Assembly: GCF_900105965.1 (NCBI RefSeq)
Contig: NZ_FNTV01000001.1
Span: 186,001 to 250,000 of the forward strand
Source: Arthrobacter alpinus
GTDB lineage: Bacteria > Actinomycetota > Actinomycetes > Actinomycetales > Micrococcaceae
Length of the DNA stretch: 64,000 nucleotides
Reading direction: 5' to 3'
Both the position numbers and the translations under genes were made by a program. Below are positions 18,151 through 28,151 of this stretch, piece after piece (the stretch's first letter is position 1; each line of letters starts with the position of its first letter). The notes under the pieces are model-generated. The model saw only the letters and a list, made by a program, of their open reading frames with translations, was not told the origin of the DNA and ran no database searches.

Positions 18151-19764
18151 GTGAAAAGAATCAGCCGGAGTGAAAAGCCGGCAGTGGCTGTTCCAGGTAT
18201 CGGTGAGGAATTCATCCGCATAGGCGCCAAGAAGATTTCCACCGCTGCGGGTGAATTTGAAGAGTTCGGCGGGGGTCATGCCTTGGACAAACCAGTTGAA
18301 TCCCATGGGGTGGTTTTGGATGGCCCGTGCAGTGATCAACCGCTCCACTGGACGCAGCAGCCCCAAGGTTCCCAGCAGGCGCCTAACCGTTTCCCGGGTG
18401 CTTTGGGGGACGTCATTGGGGGCAAACGTTCCAATGTCCTGACCGGTCGAGGAGGAATAGCGCCGGTTGACATAGCCTTCATACCAGCGACGGTTGCGTG
18501 TGATGGTGGGGTGTAAGTCGCCCCACGCCAGATAAACTTCCCTGTCCAACATCGGCAGGGCCCAGTCGTAGCCAAAGAACTCATAGTTTCGCACCGAGTT
18601 GTTGATGTACTTCGTTTGGCGTTCCCGGAGGTTCCAGTGCTCTAAGGCCGTCAGCCTTGATTCCACTGTCCCGTCATAATTGATCTCGTCGAGAAAGTCA
18701 TCGAGGATTTCTTGCAGGCGTTGGTTTTTGTGAGCGGAGCTATTGTCGGGTTGCAGGGTGTAGTGGTGGGCCAGAATCAATTCCTTGATGTCTGATCTAG
18801 AGACGTGTTCTGCCTCGAGGACGGACTCATCATGCATATTGCCAACAATGGTGTGACCCGGAAGGAAAATGGCATCGTCGTCAATTAAGCCTTCTTCCTT
18901 GAGCCAACGGACCGCATACCAGTCTTGGATGTGGGGCAGTGAGGCGCCGGCATGGGTGAACTTGATGAAGTCTGCGGTCTCGGCGGTGTCCCAGACACTG
19001 CGGATTGTTGCTTCCTCGTAGCGGCAGAAAAGCCATTTTTGGCCCAGTGCCGCGGCCACTTGCTCACTGATCAGCACCTCGCGCGTTTTGCCCGTGCCGT
19101 AGGTGAAGTTCACAACATTCTCATAGCCGGCATCCTTGAGATAGACACTCAGCAGCCTTGAGTCCAGCCCGCCGCTGAGGGGGACAACCAGTTGGCGCCC
19201 ATTGGCGTGGGCCAGAAGCCGTGACATGGTGATGTCCAACGCTGCGGTGAAGTGTGCATCAACGGCGGCGGTTTCTTCAAGGTGCAGGGAAGAATACGCC
19301 ATTTGGCGGTAAAAATTCTGGGAAATGCCACTCGTGGCATCAATGGCCACCACCTCGCCAGCTTGAACTTGATGCACACCAGCATAGAGGGTATTGGTTC
19401 CTGCCACGCAGGCCCCATGCCGGAATTCAACCCGGGAATCGTAGTCAGCGTCATAGCCAGAATCCGGCCCGGCCAGGACAGCTACGTCGTCGGAAATACG
19501 CACTACAGTGTCCGCAACCGAGTAGAAGAGCGGGAAACTGCGGATTGGGTCTTCAATGAGGAGCGTTTGTTCAGAGCCCACAACCACTGCCGCAAAGTGG
19601 CCGGCAACCATCCGCAGGCCTTCTGCGAGGGATCCGCCGTCGTTCACCAGGTGGGAAAGCTGGTCGTCACAGGACTTGTCGCCTATTACCCAGAGGGTTG
19701 TCGAATCTGAGATGGCATGGGAGCGCCACTGGCTGCGGGTAAGAATGGGGGACTCGAAAGGCAT
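18148..19764 (-). CDS. Asparagine-synthase-like ATP-PPase, degenerate N-terminus
   Basis: The 538-residue protein has the two-part asparagine synthase layout. The C-terminal ATP-pyrophosphatase loop PLSGGLDSR is intact near residue 195. The N-terminal glutaminase domain begins MPFESP and so lacks the cysteine at position 2 needed to release ammonia from glutamine. Such homologues occur in surface-glycan loci. Next to a uronic-acid pathway it may amidate a uronic acid carboxyl group, but that is inference; free ammonia or a partner would have to supply nitrogen. Its stop lies 9 bases before the epimerase start. Confidence 0.72.
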   Translation of the reverse strand: MPFESPILTRSQWRSHAISDSTTLWVIGDKSCDDQLSHLVNDGGSLAEGLRMVAGHFAAVVVGSEQTLLIEDPIRSFPLFYSVADTVVRISDDVAVLAGPDSGYDADYDSRVEFRHGACVAGTNTLYAGVHQVQAGEVVAIDATSGISQNFYRQMAYSSLHLEETAAVDAHFTAALDITMSRLLAHANGRQLVVPLSGGLDSRLLSVYLKDAGYENVVNFTYGTGKTREVLISEQVAAALGQKWLFCRYEEATIRSVWDTAETADFIKFTHAGASLPHIQDWYAVRWLKEEGLIDDDAIFLPGHTIVGNMHDESVLEAEHVSRSDIKELILAHHYTLQPDNSSAHKNQRLQEILDDFLDEINYDGTVESRLTALEHWNLRERQTKYINNSVRNYEFFGYDWALPMLDREVYLAWGDLHPTITRNRRWYEGYVNRRYSSSTGQDIGTFAPNDVPQSTRETVRRLLGTLGLLRPVERLITARAIQNHPMGFNWFVQGMTPAELFKFTRSGGNLLGAYADEFLTDTWNSHCRLFTPADSFH

Positions 19765-19870
19765 TCCGCTATTCTCTCACCACCACGCATGCTCCGGTGC
19801 AGCTGGTGCGGCCTGCCCCCCGCGTAGAATGTCACAGACCGACGCCAACAGAATAAGGGCACCACAGGAA

Positions 19871-21043
19871 ATGCACGTACTTTTCGTACCGTCTTGGTAC
19901 CCAGCTGACGCGACTGACTTTTCAGGCAGTTTCTTCATTGAGCAGGCCCAAGCCTTGGCCATGGCGGGCCACGACGTGGGCGTTATCAGTGTCAAGGGCG
20001 TCCCCGTCTATTCACCAGCGCAACTTCGCGGCCGCACTCCTGGCATCCGCCTCAGTGTTGAATCGGAGATCCGAACGTATCGGATGGACAAGGTGTTGCC
20101 CTTTCCCAAAGTGCCCGGCGGCAACGAACGGGTTCTCCTGCATGCCTGGCGGGTCCTTCTCACCCGCTACATCAGTGAGAACGGCCGGCCGGATGTCCTG
20201 CATGCCCATGCGATGTTTCCGGCGGGGGTTGTGACACATGCGCTCTCCGATGAGTTCAAGATCCCCTTTGTTGTCACCGAACACAGGCCGTCATCGATGG
20301 ACAGGCTCAACCAAAAATGGAATGGCGTGAACGGGCGCAGGGCTGCTCTCGCTGCGTCGGCCCTCGTCGCCGTCGCCCGAGGCTTTGCAGCAGAACTCAA
20401 CGATGCCTACAACATTGGCCAGGACAAGTGGCAATACGTTCCGGGTCTTCTGAGCCCACAATTCCAAGACATCCCCACCCGTCAAATCCCTGACGGTCCG
20501 TTCATCTTTGGCCACGTTTCGCATCTGGATCCGGGCAAGCGAGTTGACATGTTGATCGAAGCCTTCGCCGAGCAATTCCACAACGTCGACGGAGTTCGGT
20601 TAAGGATTGCCGGGGATTCAATCCACAAAGCCGAGTTGGAAACTTTGGCTGGTTCACGGGGCGTTGGAGACAAAGTGGACTTTGTCGGCGCAGTTCAACG
20701 CAAAGACATTGTGGCGGAGTTCAGCTCTGCCCACGTATTCGTGCTAGCCAGTGTTGCCGAGGCCTTCGGGACAGTGCTCTGGGAGGCCATGGCCTGCGGC
20801 CTTCCTGTTGTGTCAACAGCAACCTGGGCGGGCAAGAACGCGGTGGGGGAGGCCAATGGTCTACTGTCTGCCATCGACAATCGCGAAGAACTTGGTCAGG
20901 CCCTGGTGACCATCCGCGAGAACTTTAATTCCTATGTTCCCGAGGATATTCGCGCCATTTGTGTGGACCACTGTGGCCGAGAAGCTTTTACCTCTCAGTA
21001 TGAAATGCTCTACACGAATGCGGTTCAGGCTAGCAGGCGATGA
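19871..21043 (+). CDS. Glycosyltransferase family 4
   Basis: The 390-residue GT-B enzyme starts MHVLFVPSWYP and has the E-x7-E donor block in SVAEAFGTVLWEAMACG. ATG 19871 follows an AGGAA; the frame is open 315 bases further, but that part overlaps the divergent asparagine-synthase-like gene. The 3' end overlaps the convergent gene at 21030 by 14 bases. Donor sugar unknown. Confidence 0.8.
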   Translation: MHVLFVPSWYPADATDFSGSFFIEQAQALAMAGHDVGVISVKGVPVYSPAQLRGRTPGIRLSVESEIRTYRMDKVLPFPKVPGGNERVLLHAWRVLLTRYISENGRPDVLHAHAMFPAGVVTHALSDEFKIPFVVTEHRPSSMDRLNQKWNGVNGRRAALAASALVAVARGFAAELNDAYNIGQDKWQYVPGLLSPQFQDIPTRQIPDGPFIFGHVSHLDPGKRVDMLIEAFAEQFHNVDGVRLRIAGDSIHKAELETLAGSRGVGDKVDFVGAVQRKDIVAEFSSAHVFVLASVAEAFGTVLWEAMACGLPVVSTATWAGKNAVGEANGLLSAIDNREELGQALVTIRENFNSYVPEDIRAICVDHCGREAFTSQYEMLYTNAVQASRR

Positions 21044-23015
21044 GCCGGTAAAGCTTGGCTTCGCCGACTTGGGTAACCAGTTCGACGGCGGGAGAGTCCG
21101 GCAAGTTTTCCAGCCCGGGGAAGCTGTGCCGGTCGCCGTGGACTTCCCGTGCGCCAAAGTCCAAGATATAGCGGACTCCCGTGGCTTCGACGGCCGGGCA
21201 CACTTCCGGGTTTGTCTCCGCATCGCGCAGGTTATTGTTGATGATCTCAACATTCCTCGGATATGTGCTGAGCGTGTGCATCGACGTTGTCCGGCGGTCT
21301 CCCAGTGCGTAGGCCATCGCGGCGCCCGTCCAAGGACTCGCGGCAATGACTTCGTTGGGACCCACAATATCGTCAAGTTTGTTGATGAGAGCCAACTCGT
21401 CGGTCGAGACCAAGGCCGATTCGGCGTTCTCTGCGTAATTGTGACTGGCACCGGCCACGGCAACCTTCATGGGGGTGCCCTGCATGGGAATTGTCAGCAG
21501 GACAATGACAAGAATTCCAGCTGCAGTCAGGAAGGTGGCCTTGGTTCCTCGCTGCGGAGCGGATTCACTCACACGTTTTGACATTTGTTGGTCCAGGATG
21601 CGGCGGATTCCTTGCCAAAGCCAACCGAATCCCAGCGCGGCAAGCGGGAGCGCGGTGATGGGCAGGATTGCCGCCAAACGGTAGCTGTCGTTGTACCAAA
21701 CTCCAGTAATCACGTTGCGCCAATATCCCCGTTCAACGCCTGCAACGGTGATGAACAAGACGGCCGTGACAGCGAAGCAGCAAAGCAGCCAAGCGTGGCT
21801 GCGGGTCCTGATGGCGGCGTAGATCCCAATCAGCATCAGCGCACTCAGCACCCATGCGGCCGGGCGGCCCATCGCGGAGTTAGTGATGATTTCACCAACC
21901 GCTCCAGCTGGGAGCTTTGTGGGGCCCCAAAATGCGGCTTCGGCGGGCGGGCGAACAACCTTCCACAAGAGGACCACGAAAGCCATCGCGGCCAGCAGGC
22001 CCAACGTGACTGCCGCAGTTTCCTTAGGCCGCTTGCGCCACAGACCTGAGCCAACGTAGCGGCGACAGTAGGACGCAACAGCGACTGGAATGCTCAAAGC
22101 CACAAGTGTCATCGCACCATTGGGATGGGCGATGGCAATGGCAATGGCGGCAACAGGTGCCACCGCGTATCGTGCCAGCGGGTGCCAGTGTGACTCGGTG
22201 CCGACTCCGAAAAACACGGCTACGGCTGCCAGTCCCAGCGGAATCATGGCGATGGCCAGGAAATTCGGGTACAGCACGCCGAAGTCCAACAGAAGGATGG
22301 GGAAGGAGGAAAAGCAGGATGCGAGAATACCCGAGAAACCTACAATCCATGGCTTGTCTCCGACGATCGTCCGAGTAAGAACCATGCACCCCAATGTCCA
22401 GACCAGAGCCGCAACAACAATGTTGAAGACATTGACCGAAGCGGCCAGTGGGGCCCCTGTCAGCTGCACTGCCAGGGCCACGACACCGTGCCAGGCGGCA
22501 GGATAGAAATAAGGGGGGTTGTCCCCGTTGGTCATGCTGGTCAGCGTTAGCGAGGAAGCGTCGCCGGTGTCGAGCACATAGCGGACAGCATTGAGATGGA
22601 AGACATTGTCAAATGTCTGGGAGATGTTCTCCGGCTCGCTAAACACCCGGACCAGTTGCCAGGCTATGAGCAGGGCACCAGCGGCAAGTCCCACGAATTG
22701 TCCGGCACCTGCAGGTGTCACATGAAAACGCCATGGCTCGGTGTCAATGCCAAAACGTTTGTCAAGGGCCCGCCGAATGAACCAGGCAACACCAGATGCC
22801 AAGAGAGCAACAACCAACAGCGGCAGGACCGTCCAAGCAATGCCAGCCTTGCCGCAAACGATGGCCGTTATCGCTGACATGGATACTGTGAGCACCGGTG
22901 CGGCAGCCCAAATTGACAGGCCCCGAAGACCCAGCGCCGTCGCCAAGATTCCTCCGGGTACGAGGAGGAGGGCGACGCACGCCACGGCCAAAGGAAGGGT
23001 TGCTGCCCAGCTCAT
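21030..23015 (-). CDS. DUF6541-like large polytopic membrane protein
   Basis: This 661-residue protein has about 14 predicted membrane segments and one long C-terminal extracytoplasmic domain (about residues 500-661). The build and context match actinobacterial DUF6541 proteins, often found in glycan loci and GT-C-like in shape. It is one of two candidates, with the 14400-15950 product, for an extracytoplasmic transferase or polymerase. No catalytic motif is certain. Confidence 0.6.
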   Translation of the reverse strand: MSWAATLPLAVACVALLLVPGGILATALGLRGLSIWAAAPVLTVSMSAITAIVCGKAGIAWTVLPLLVVALLASGVAWFIRRALDKRFGIDTEPWRFHVTPAGAGQFVGLAAGALLIAWQLVRVFSEPENISQTFDNVFHLNAVRYVLDTGDASSLTLTSMTNGDNPPYFYPAAWHGVVALAVQLTGAPLAASVNVFNIVVAALVWTLGCMVLTRTIVGDKPWIVGFSGILASCFSSFPILLLDFGVLYPNFLAIAMIPLGLAAVAVFFGVGTESHWHPLARYAVAPVAAIAIAIAHPNGAMTLVALSIPVAVASYCRRYVGSGLWRKRPKETAAVTLGLLAAMAFVVLLWKVVRPPAEAAFWGPTKLPAGAVGEIITNSAMGRPAAWVLSALMLIGIYAAIRTRSHAWLLCCFAVTAVLFITVAGVERGYWRNVITGVWYNDSYRLAAILPITALPLAALGFGWLWQGIRRILDQQMSKRVSESAPQRGTKATFLTAAGILVIVLLTIPMQGTPMKVAVAGASHNYAENAESALVSTDELALINKLDDIVGPNEVIAASPWTGAAMAYALGDRRTTSMHTLSTYPRNVEIINNNLRDAETNPEVCPAVEATGVRYILDFGAREVHGDRHSFPGLENLPDSPAVELVTQVGEAKLYRLIAC

Positions 23016-23118
23016 TCATGTTCCATTCGGGGATGCTAAGTGGTGACCAGGCAGATAGTTGTGCCGCCAGGGAGATGCGGACATAGTTCATGCCCAAGAT
23101 CATGCTTCCGCCGGTCGG

Positions 23119-23991
23119 CTAGTTGACGCCGGAGTCCAGCAAGCCCAACAGGTAGGTACCGTAGCCGCTCTTCACCAGAGGCTCGGCGCGTTGGCGCAGC
23201 TCATCATCACTGAGGAAGCCCTGACGCCAAGAGACCTCTTCGGGAGCACCGATTTTCAGGTCCTGCCGATTCTCGACCGTACGCACAAAGTTGGAAGCAT
23301 CGTTGAGGTCACTGAACGTACCGGTGTCCAGCCACGCAGTGCCGCGGGGCAAGATCTCGACCTGCAGTTTCCCACGCTCAAGGTAGGTCTTGTTCACATC
23401 GGTGATTTCCAATTCACCTCGGGGCGAGGGCTTGAGGTTGCGTGCGATTTCGATGACGTCATTGTCGTAGAAATACAGGCCGGGGACCGCATAGTTGCTC
23501 TTGGGTTTTGCTGGCTTCTCCTCGAGGGACAAGGCCTTGCCTTGCGCGTCGAATTCGACAACACCGTACGACTTTGCGTCACGAACCCAGTATCCAAAGA
23601 CGGCCCCGCCGTCGATATTTGCGTGGCGGCGCAATTGCGAGCCCATACCCGGACCGTAGAAAATGTTGTCACCCAGAACCAAGGCAACAGTGTCATTGCC
23701 AATATGGTCAGCTCCGAGGACGAATGCCTGGGCCAAACCGTCAGGGGATGGCTGCTGAACGTAGCTGAGGTTTACGCCAAACTGTGAGCCATCGCCGAGG
23801 AGTCGCTGAAATTGTTCGGCATCGTGGGGAGTGGTGACAATGAGGATGTCCCTGATCCCTGCAAGTATGAGTGTTGACAAGGGGTAGTAGATCATCGGCT
23901 TGTCATAGACGGGCACCAGCTGTTTGCTGATGCCGAGAGTGATTGGGTGAAGCCGTGAACCGGTACCGCCGGCCAAGATTATTCCTCGCAT
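23119..23991 (-). CDS. rmlA: Glucose-1-phosphate thymidylyltransferase
   Basis: The 290-residue nucleotidyltransferase has the pyrophosphorylase signature [11 protein letters not shown] and [17 protein letters not shown], diagnostic of RmlA, which makes dTDP-glucose for dTDP-L-rhamnose. ATG 23991 has GGGAGG 8-9 bases upstream, so I chose it over a frame opening 63 bases earlier. The rest of the pathway, rmlB and rmlCD, lies at 34.5-36.9 kb, separated by rhamnosyltransferase-like genes. Confidence 0.93.
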   Translation of the reverse strand: MRGIILAGGTGSRLHPITLGISKQLVPVYDKPMIYYPLSTLILAGIRDILIVTTPHDAEQFQRLLGDGSQFGVNLSYVQQPSPDGLAQAFVLGADHIGNDTVALVLGDNIFYGPGMGSQLRRHANIDGGAVFGYWVRDAKSYGVVEFDAQGKALSLEEKPAKPKSNYAVPGLYFYDNDVIEIARNLKPSPRGELEITDVNKTYLERGKLQVEILPRGTAWLDTGTFSDLNDASNFVRTVENRQDLKIGAPEEVSWRQGFLSDDELRQRAEPLVKSGYGTYLLGLLDSGVN

Positions 23992-24075
23992 TGGATAATC
24001 CTCCCGTACCTCGACCGTGAGGGCAAACCGGAGCGGTGACTTTTGGGCCGCCACCGTAGTCGTTTCTGACTGCTA

Positions 24076-24081
24076 TAGAAT
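24076..24081 (+). promoter_or_regulatory. Candidate -10 element, leaderless start of acyltransferase gene
   Basis: TAGAAT, within CTATAGAAT, stands exactly 6 nt before the ATG at 24088. No Shine-Dalgarno sequence precedes the start. The divergent rmlA start is about 95 bases away. Confidence 0.55.
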
Positions 24082-24087
24082 GACCTA

Positions 24088-25203
24088 ATGCTCAATCCTG
24101 AAATGAACGGGACAACCTTGACCGGGAAACCTTCACAACGTCCGTACGTCATGCCTGTTCTCCGATTTGGCAAAGCATTGGATCCTCGCAACAACAGTTT
24201 GAATTTCATTCGGCTCATCTTGGCGCTTATGGTACTTTTTGCACATAGTTTCCACATTGTGGGTGCGGGCAATGGGCCAGGGTTTAGGGGTGAAAATCTT
24301 GGGGGTTGGGCGGTTGCCGGGTTCTTTGGTATCAGCGGATACCTGATAACGGGGAGTCGGTTCAACAACCGTCTGGGGACTTATCTAATTCACCGTGTGG
24401 CGAGGATCATCCCAGCATTTTTGGTCTGCCTAGTTGTCATGGCTGCGGTCTTTGCTCCTATTGCCTACTTTCTGCAGCATGCGTCGCTGCACGGATTCTT
24501 CCAGACCCCCACGACACCGTTGAACTCCATCTTCGCCAACATGTTCCTCAAAATAAACAGCTATGACATCGCGGGAACGCCAGCAGGAGTGCCCTACCCG
24601 GGAGCCTGGAATGGATCACTTTGGACGCTATATTTTGAGTTTCTCTGCTACTTGCTTGTGGCAGTCCTGGGCACTTTTGCGTTCGTCAAGAAGACTCCCT
24701 GGCCCATGTTGGCAGCCTTCCTTCTCAGTGTTGCTGTTTGGGCGAATATTGATCGACTAAATCCTTATATGCAGGGAAATCTTGACTTCAACCTGCTGGC
24801 CCGGTTGGCACCATTTTTCTTGGGCGGCGCCGTCGTGAAGGTGCTCTCGAAAAGGGTCGGACTGAGCTGGCAGGGAGCTGCGGTTGCACTGGTAATTTCT
24901 GCCGCCATGGTCTTTGGCTTCGACGGCTTCGGCAACCAGCTGGCTGCGCCGTTCCTCGCTTACACCATTTTGTGGGTTTCCACCTGGCTCCCCAGCCCCA
25001 AGATTGTCATGAACAACGACGTCTCCTATGGTGCCTACATTTATGCATTCCCCGTCCAACAACTGCTGGCCGTATTCGGCGCCTACCACTGGGGAGTGTG
25101 GTGGTTCACTCTCGCTGCGCTCGTTGCGACGATGCCCCTGGCCATCGCCAGCTGGCTGGCGGTTGAGCAGCCCGTCATGCGACTAGCGCGTCGCAGAGTC
25201 TAA
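24088..25203 (+). CDS. Acyltransferase-3 family membrane protein
   Basis: This 371-residue integral membrane acyltransferase has the family start NNSLNFIRLILALMVLFAHSF with the conserved histidine of the first helix, and about ten membrane segments. Unlike the two longer homologues in this window it has no SGNH domain. It probably O-acetylates a sugar of the rhamnose-containing glycan. It is the only plus-strand gene between 23.1 and 31.5 kb. Confidence 0.8.
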   Translation: MLNPEMNGTTLTGKPSQRPYVMPVLRFGKALDPRNNSLNFIRLILALMVLFAHSFHIVGAGNGPGFRGENLGGWAVAGFFGISGYLITGSRFNNRLGTYLIHRVARIIPAFLVCLVVMAAVFAPIAYFLQHASLHGFFQTPTTPLNSIFANMFLKINSYDIAGTPAGVPYPGAWNGSLWTLYFEFLCYLLVAVLGTFAFVKKTPWPMLAAFLLSVAVWANIDRLNPYMQGNLDFNLLARLAPFFLGGAVVKVLSKRVGLSWQGAAVALVISAAMVFGFDGFGNQLAAPFLAYTILWVSTWLPSPKIVMNNDVSYGAYIYAFPVQQLLAVFGAYHWGVWWFTLAALVATMPLAIASWLAVEQPVMRLARRRV

Positions 25204-25230
25204 CTGGCGAGGAGCCGACTTCTTTCGACT

Positions 25231-26133
25231 TTAGGACGCCACTCGAGGCCCGGAAACACCTCTAAGGCCGTCTCGCACACCCGCCATGGCCGAGGTCAAT
25301 CGAGGTCCGCGGTCAGGTGCCAGCGTCGTTACGATGGCGAGGTGCCGATAGTCGGCCAAGATTCCCTTGAGCGCCCAGCCCGGTTGGGATCGCCAGTATC
25401 GGCGAACCAGCAAAAGTCGGTTGCGGAAGATGTAGTAATACCGGTAACTTGCGGCAGTTCGAACCGGCAGGTTTCTTCCAAGGACTGAGATCTTGATTCC
25501 GAAAATCGACGCCGGAACCATGGCACCCAGTGCGTGGTCAAGTGTCGCATCAGAGGCCACGATTGATTCTTGGGCGTCCAGTCGCGCACGCAAATAGTAC
25601 TCGGTGTCCACACCGTCAATAAAGAGCTCGTCCATCAGCAATCCGAGAGAATCAAGGACCTCGACAGGTATCAGCAAGCCTGACTGTATGGGTTCACCGC
25701 CCAAGACGGTGCCGTCGATATTTCCGCGACGCCGTGTCGGGATGCCGCTGATGTTTCCAGGTGCCACCATGGCCACTCGAATTGATTTCGCCATGGCGGA
25801 CTCGTAGGCCGCCAACAGTTTGCTTGTATAGCCAGGCTCCAAGCGTGAATCCTGGTCCATGGTCATGATGAATCGGGGGTTGCTTGGGTGCGCTCGTGCG
25901 GCGCGGATGCCTGCGTTTAGGGCGCTGGCAATGCCACTGTTGCGTCTCATCCTCACAACAGTGGCACCCAAGTTCTCCAACCGACCCAAGATCTCACTCG
26001 TATCCTGGGGACTTCCGTCGTCGACTGCAACCACGTGCCCGACCTGTTCAATGAGAGCAGCACAATTACTCACGGCTTCGTCGTTCGGGTTGTAGAGGGA
26101 GATGACGGCCGTGACCGGACTTTTAATTTGCAT
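25231..26133 (-). CDS. Rhamnosyltransferase-like GT2
   Basis: The 300-residue GT2 enzyme has VDDGSPQDTSEIL, TMDQDSRLEPGY (the catalytic metal motif) and FIDGVDTEYYLRA, the pattern of dTDP-rhamnosyltransferases. I chose ATG 26133 because the fold begins there; the frame runs 66 bases further into the next gene. It resembles the product of 29353-30300. Rhamnose as donor is inferred from family and from rmlABCD in the window. Confidence 0.78.
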   Translation of the reverse strand: MQIKSPVTAVISLYNPNDEAVSNCAALIEQVGHVVAVDDGSPQDTSEILGRLENLGATVVRMRRNSGIASALNAGIRAARAHPSNPRFIMTMDQDSRLEPGYTSKLLAAYESAMAKSIRVAMVAPGNISGIPTRRRGNIDGTVLGGEPIQSGLLIPVEVLDSLGLLMDELFIDGVDTEYYLRARLDAQESIVASDATLDHALGAMVPASIFGIKISVLGRNLPVRTAASYRYYYIFRNRLLLVRRYWRSQPGWALKGILADYRHLAIVTTLAPDRGPRLTSAMAGVRDGLRGVSGPRVAS

Positions 26134-26146
26134 GCGGGCAGTGGTG

Positions 26147-27241
26147 TTAGGCCGGCTGGACGTCGGGCTGGGCGTCAATCCAATTCGCCAACAGATCAAT
26201 ACCTTGGGCCAGGTTGTAACGCGGAGTCCAGCCTAAAACGCGTTCCGCATCGGTTACATCGGCCCAGGCATGGCGAACGTCCCCCTGACGGTATTGTCCG
26301 GTGACGTGGGGTGCCGGTGCCTTGTAGTGCTTAGCGATCAACTCAGCCGCCGTTCCGATGGTCTGGAACTCGCCCGATCCGATATCCATGGGCTCGTCTT
26401 GGACGGAGGAGGACAACGCACCTGCGACGATTGCAGAGGCAACATCGTCGATCAAAATGAAGTCGCGGCGAACATCACCATCTTCGTAAAGGGGAATGGA
26501 CTTTCCGCCCATGGCCATCCGGCAGAAGAGGCTCATGATTCCGGTGTACGGATTAATCAACGATTGTCCCGGACCGTACACGTTTTGCAGGCGCAAGATG
26601 ACTGTCTCAACACCGAAGGACTTTGCCCATGCCTGGATGATGTTTTCTTGGGCGAGCTTGGTACCGCCGTAGACACTTACCGGTGCCGGGAACGTGCTGG
26701 CAGCCTTCATGGCGAGAGGTTTGGCGTCTGGGAAGTCCCATTGCTGGGCGTCGAGGGTGGCACTGGTGCGCTGGCCCGGGTAGAACATGCTGCCATCGTT
26801 TTGGACCCAAGCGCCCTCTCCGTAGACAGCGCGGCTTGACGAAAGGACGATTCGACGCGGCAGTTTGCCATGCCGACTCAAGCCATCAAGCAACTGGGTG
26901 GTCCCGACCACGTTTACATGGGCGTGGCGAGTCGACTCGTTCAGTGACTGGGCCGTGCCCGTTTCAGCCGCAAGGTGGATAACGACGTCGGGGGTGACGG
27001 TTGCGAGCACGGTATCCCAGGTTTGTGCCTCGGCAACGTCGCCAATGATGAGCTCTACGCCTGCTGCTAATTCTGCGGGCCGTTGGCCGCTGGCATGAAT
27101 CTGCGGGTGCAGGTTATCGACAACGACAACGCGGTCAAAGGCCTCGACAAGGGCAGCCGAAATGGCGCACCCAATGAAACCTGCCCCGCCTGTAACGAGT
27201 ACGGTTCCACGATTGTCGCTGGAAGTGGGTGTGATAGTCAC
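26147..27241 (-). CDS. NAD-dependent nucleotide-sugar epimerase/dehydratase (SDR)
   Basis: This 364-residue extended SDR protein has the GGAGFIG NAD site near residue 20, a serine-rich SSSRAVYG segment and the catalytic YGGTK (Y-x3-K). It resembles UDP-glucose 4-epimerase-like enzymes but is distinct from the GalE at 36896. The sugar product is not predictable by eye. The start is GTG with AAGG upstream. It sits in a minus-strand run of glycosyltransferase genes. Confidence 0.75.
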   Translation of the reverse strand: MTITPTSSDNRGTVLVTGGAGFIGCAISAALVEAFDRVVVVDNLHPQIHASGQRPAELAAGVELIIGDVAEAQTWDTVLATVTPDVVIHLAAETGTAQSLNESTRHAHVNVVGTTQLLDGLSRHGKLPRRIVLSSSRAVYGEGAWVQNDGSMFYPGQRTSATLDAQQWDFPDAKPLAMKAASTFPAPVSVYGGTKLAQENIIQAWAKSFGVETVILRLQNVYGPGQSLINPYTGIMSLFCRMAMGGKSIPLYEDGDVRRDFILIDDVASAIVAGALSSSVQDEPMDIGSGEFQTIGTAAELIAKHYKAPAPHVTGQYRQGDVRHAWADVTDAERVLGWTPRYNLAQGIDLLANWIDAQPDVQPA

Positions 27242-27263
27242 AATAGACCTTTCGAAAGGGGTG

Positions 27264-28151
27264 TTAGTTGCCGAAGGCGTGGCGAACGAGCGCTTTAACG
27301 GCGACGGAATGGCGAGTACGTATGGCCTTGGGAAGCAAGGCCAAGGCGTGCGCTCTGGACGTTAGGCGAAGTTTTGCTGCGCGGTCAGTTTTGGCCCAGC
27401 CCAATTCGCGGGCTTGGCTGGCGGCGAATTGGAAATAGTCCCGTTCTCCGGCAAAACGTGAACCATCGACCAGTTTCGTGGACGACGCGCTTTCTGAGTG
27501 GCGTCGGTAGGAGAAGCACACGGCCGGATCGACCAGGAGCTGCGCTCCCAAATAAACCATGTCCATCGTCAGAGCCACATCCTGAATGATGGGGTAGCCA
27601 TCTCGGAAATCAACCTGCCGCATCTTGTCAGTGCGGAACGCCAATGAAGGCCAATAGAGCCAAACGCCATGCATGAGATTGGTAGCAAGGGCTTCACCTG
27701 ACAATAGTTGACGCCCGCGGCTGCGGGGTCGAATGAGCTGCTGCTTGACAGTATCGACAAGTGTCTTGACCTGATGCCCATTTTCGTCAATGACGTTTAC
27801 ACCCGGTTGAATGATGGTTGCATCCGGGAACTGAGCATGACCGCTGAGAATGGTTGAGACGTAGTTGGGCAGCATGAGGTCATCGCAGCCCAAAATAACC
27901 ATCATTTCCTGCTTGGCAAGGCCCACGCAGGTGCGATAGTTTGCCGTGATTCCCTCGTTAACGTCCTTACGGATGTATTCAATCCTTGGATGCGCCAAAG
28001 ACTTGATGTAGTCCTCGATGCTCCGGTCCGGATAGGCGTCGTCAACAATGGTCAGTACCCAGTCGTCGCTGTCCTGTGCAAGTACGCTTTCGACCGTTGC
28101 GACCATGTAGGCGGGATCCCCCCAGTAGGGGATGAAGATATCCAATGGCAT
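27264..28151 (-). CDS. Glycosyltransferase family 2
   Basis: The 295-residue GT2 enzyme has the N-terminal DIFIPYWGDPAYM, the VDDAYPDRS nucleotide site and GCDDLMLPNY as the metal motif. The ATG overlaps the stop of the upstream DUF2304 gene by 4 bases (ATGA), so the two are translationally coupled. Donor and acceptor unknown. Confidence 0.78.
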   Translation of the reverse strand: MPLDIFIPYWGDPAYMVATVESVLAQDSDDWVLTIVDDAYPDRSIEDYIKSLAHPRIEYIRKDVNEGITANYRTCVGLAKQEMMVILGCDDLMLPNYVSTILSGHAQFPDATIIQPGVNVIDENGHQVKTLVDTVKQQLIRPRSRGRQLLSGEALATNLMHGVWLYWPSLAFRTDKMRQVDFRDGYPIIQDVALTMDMVYLGAQLLVDPAVCFSYRRHSESASSTKLVDGSRFAGERDYFQFAASQARELGWAKTDRAAKLRLTSRAHALALLPKAIRTRHSVAVKALVRHAFGN

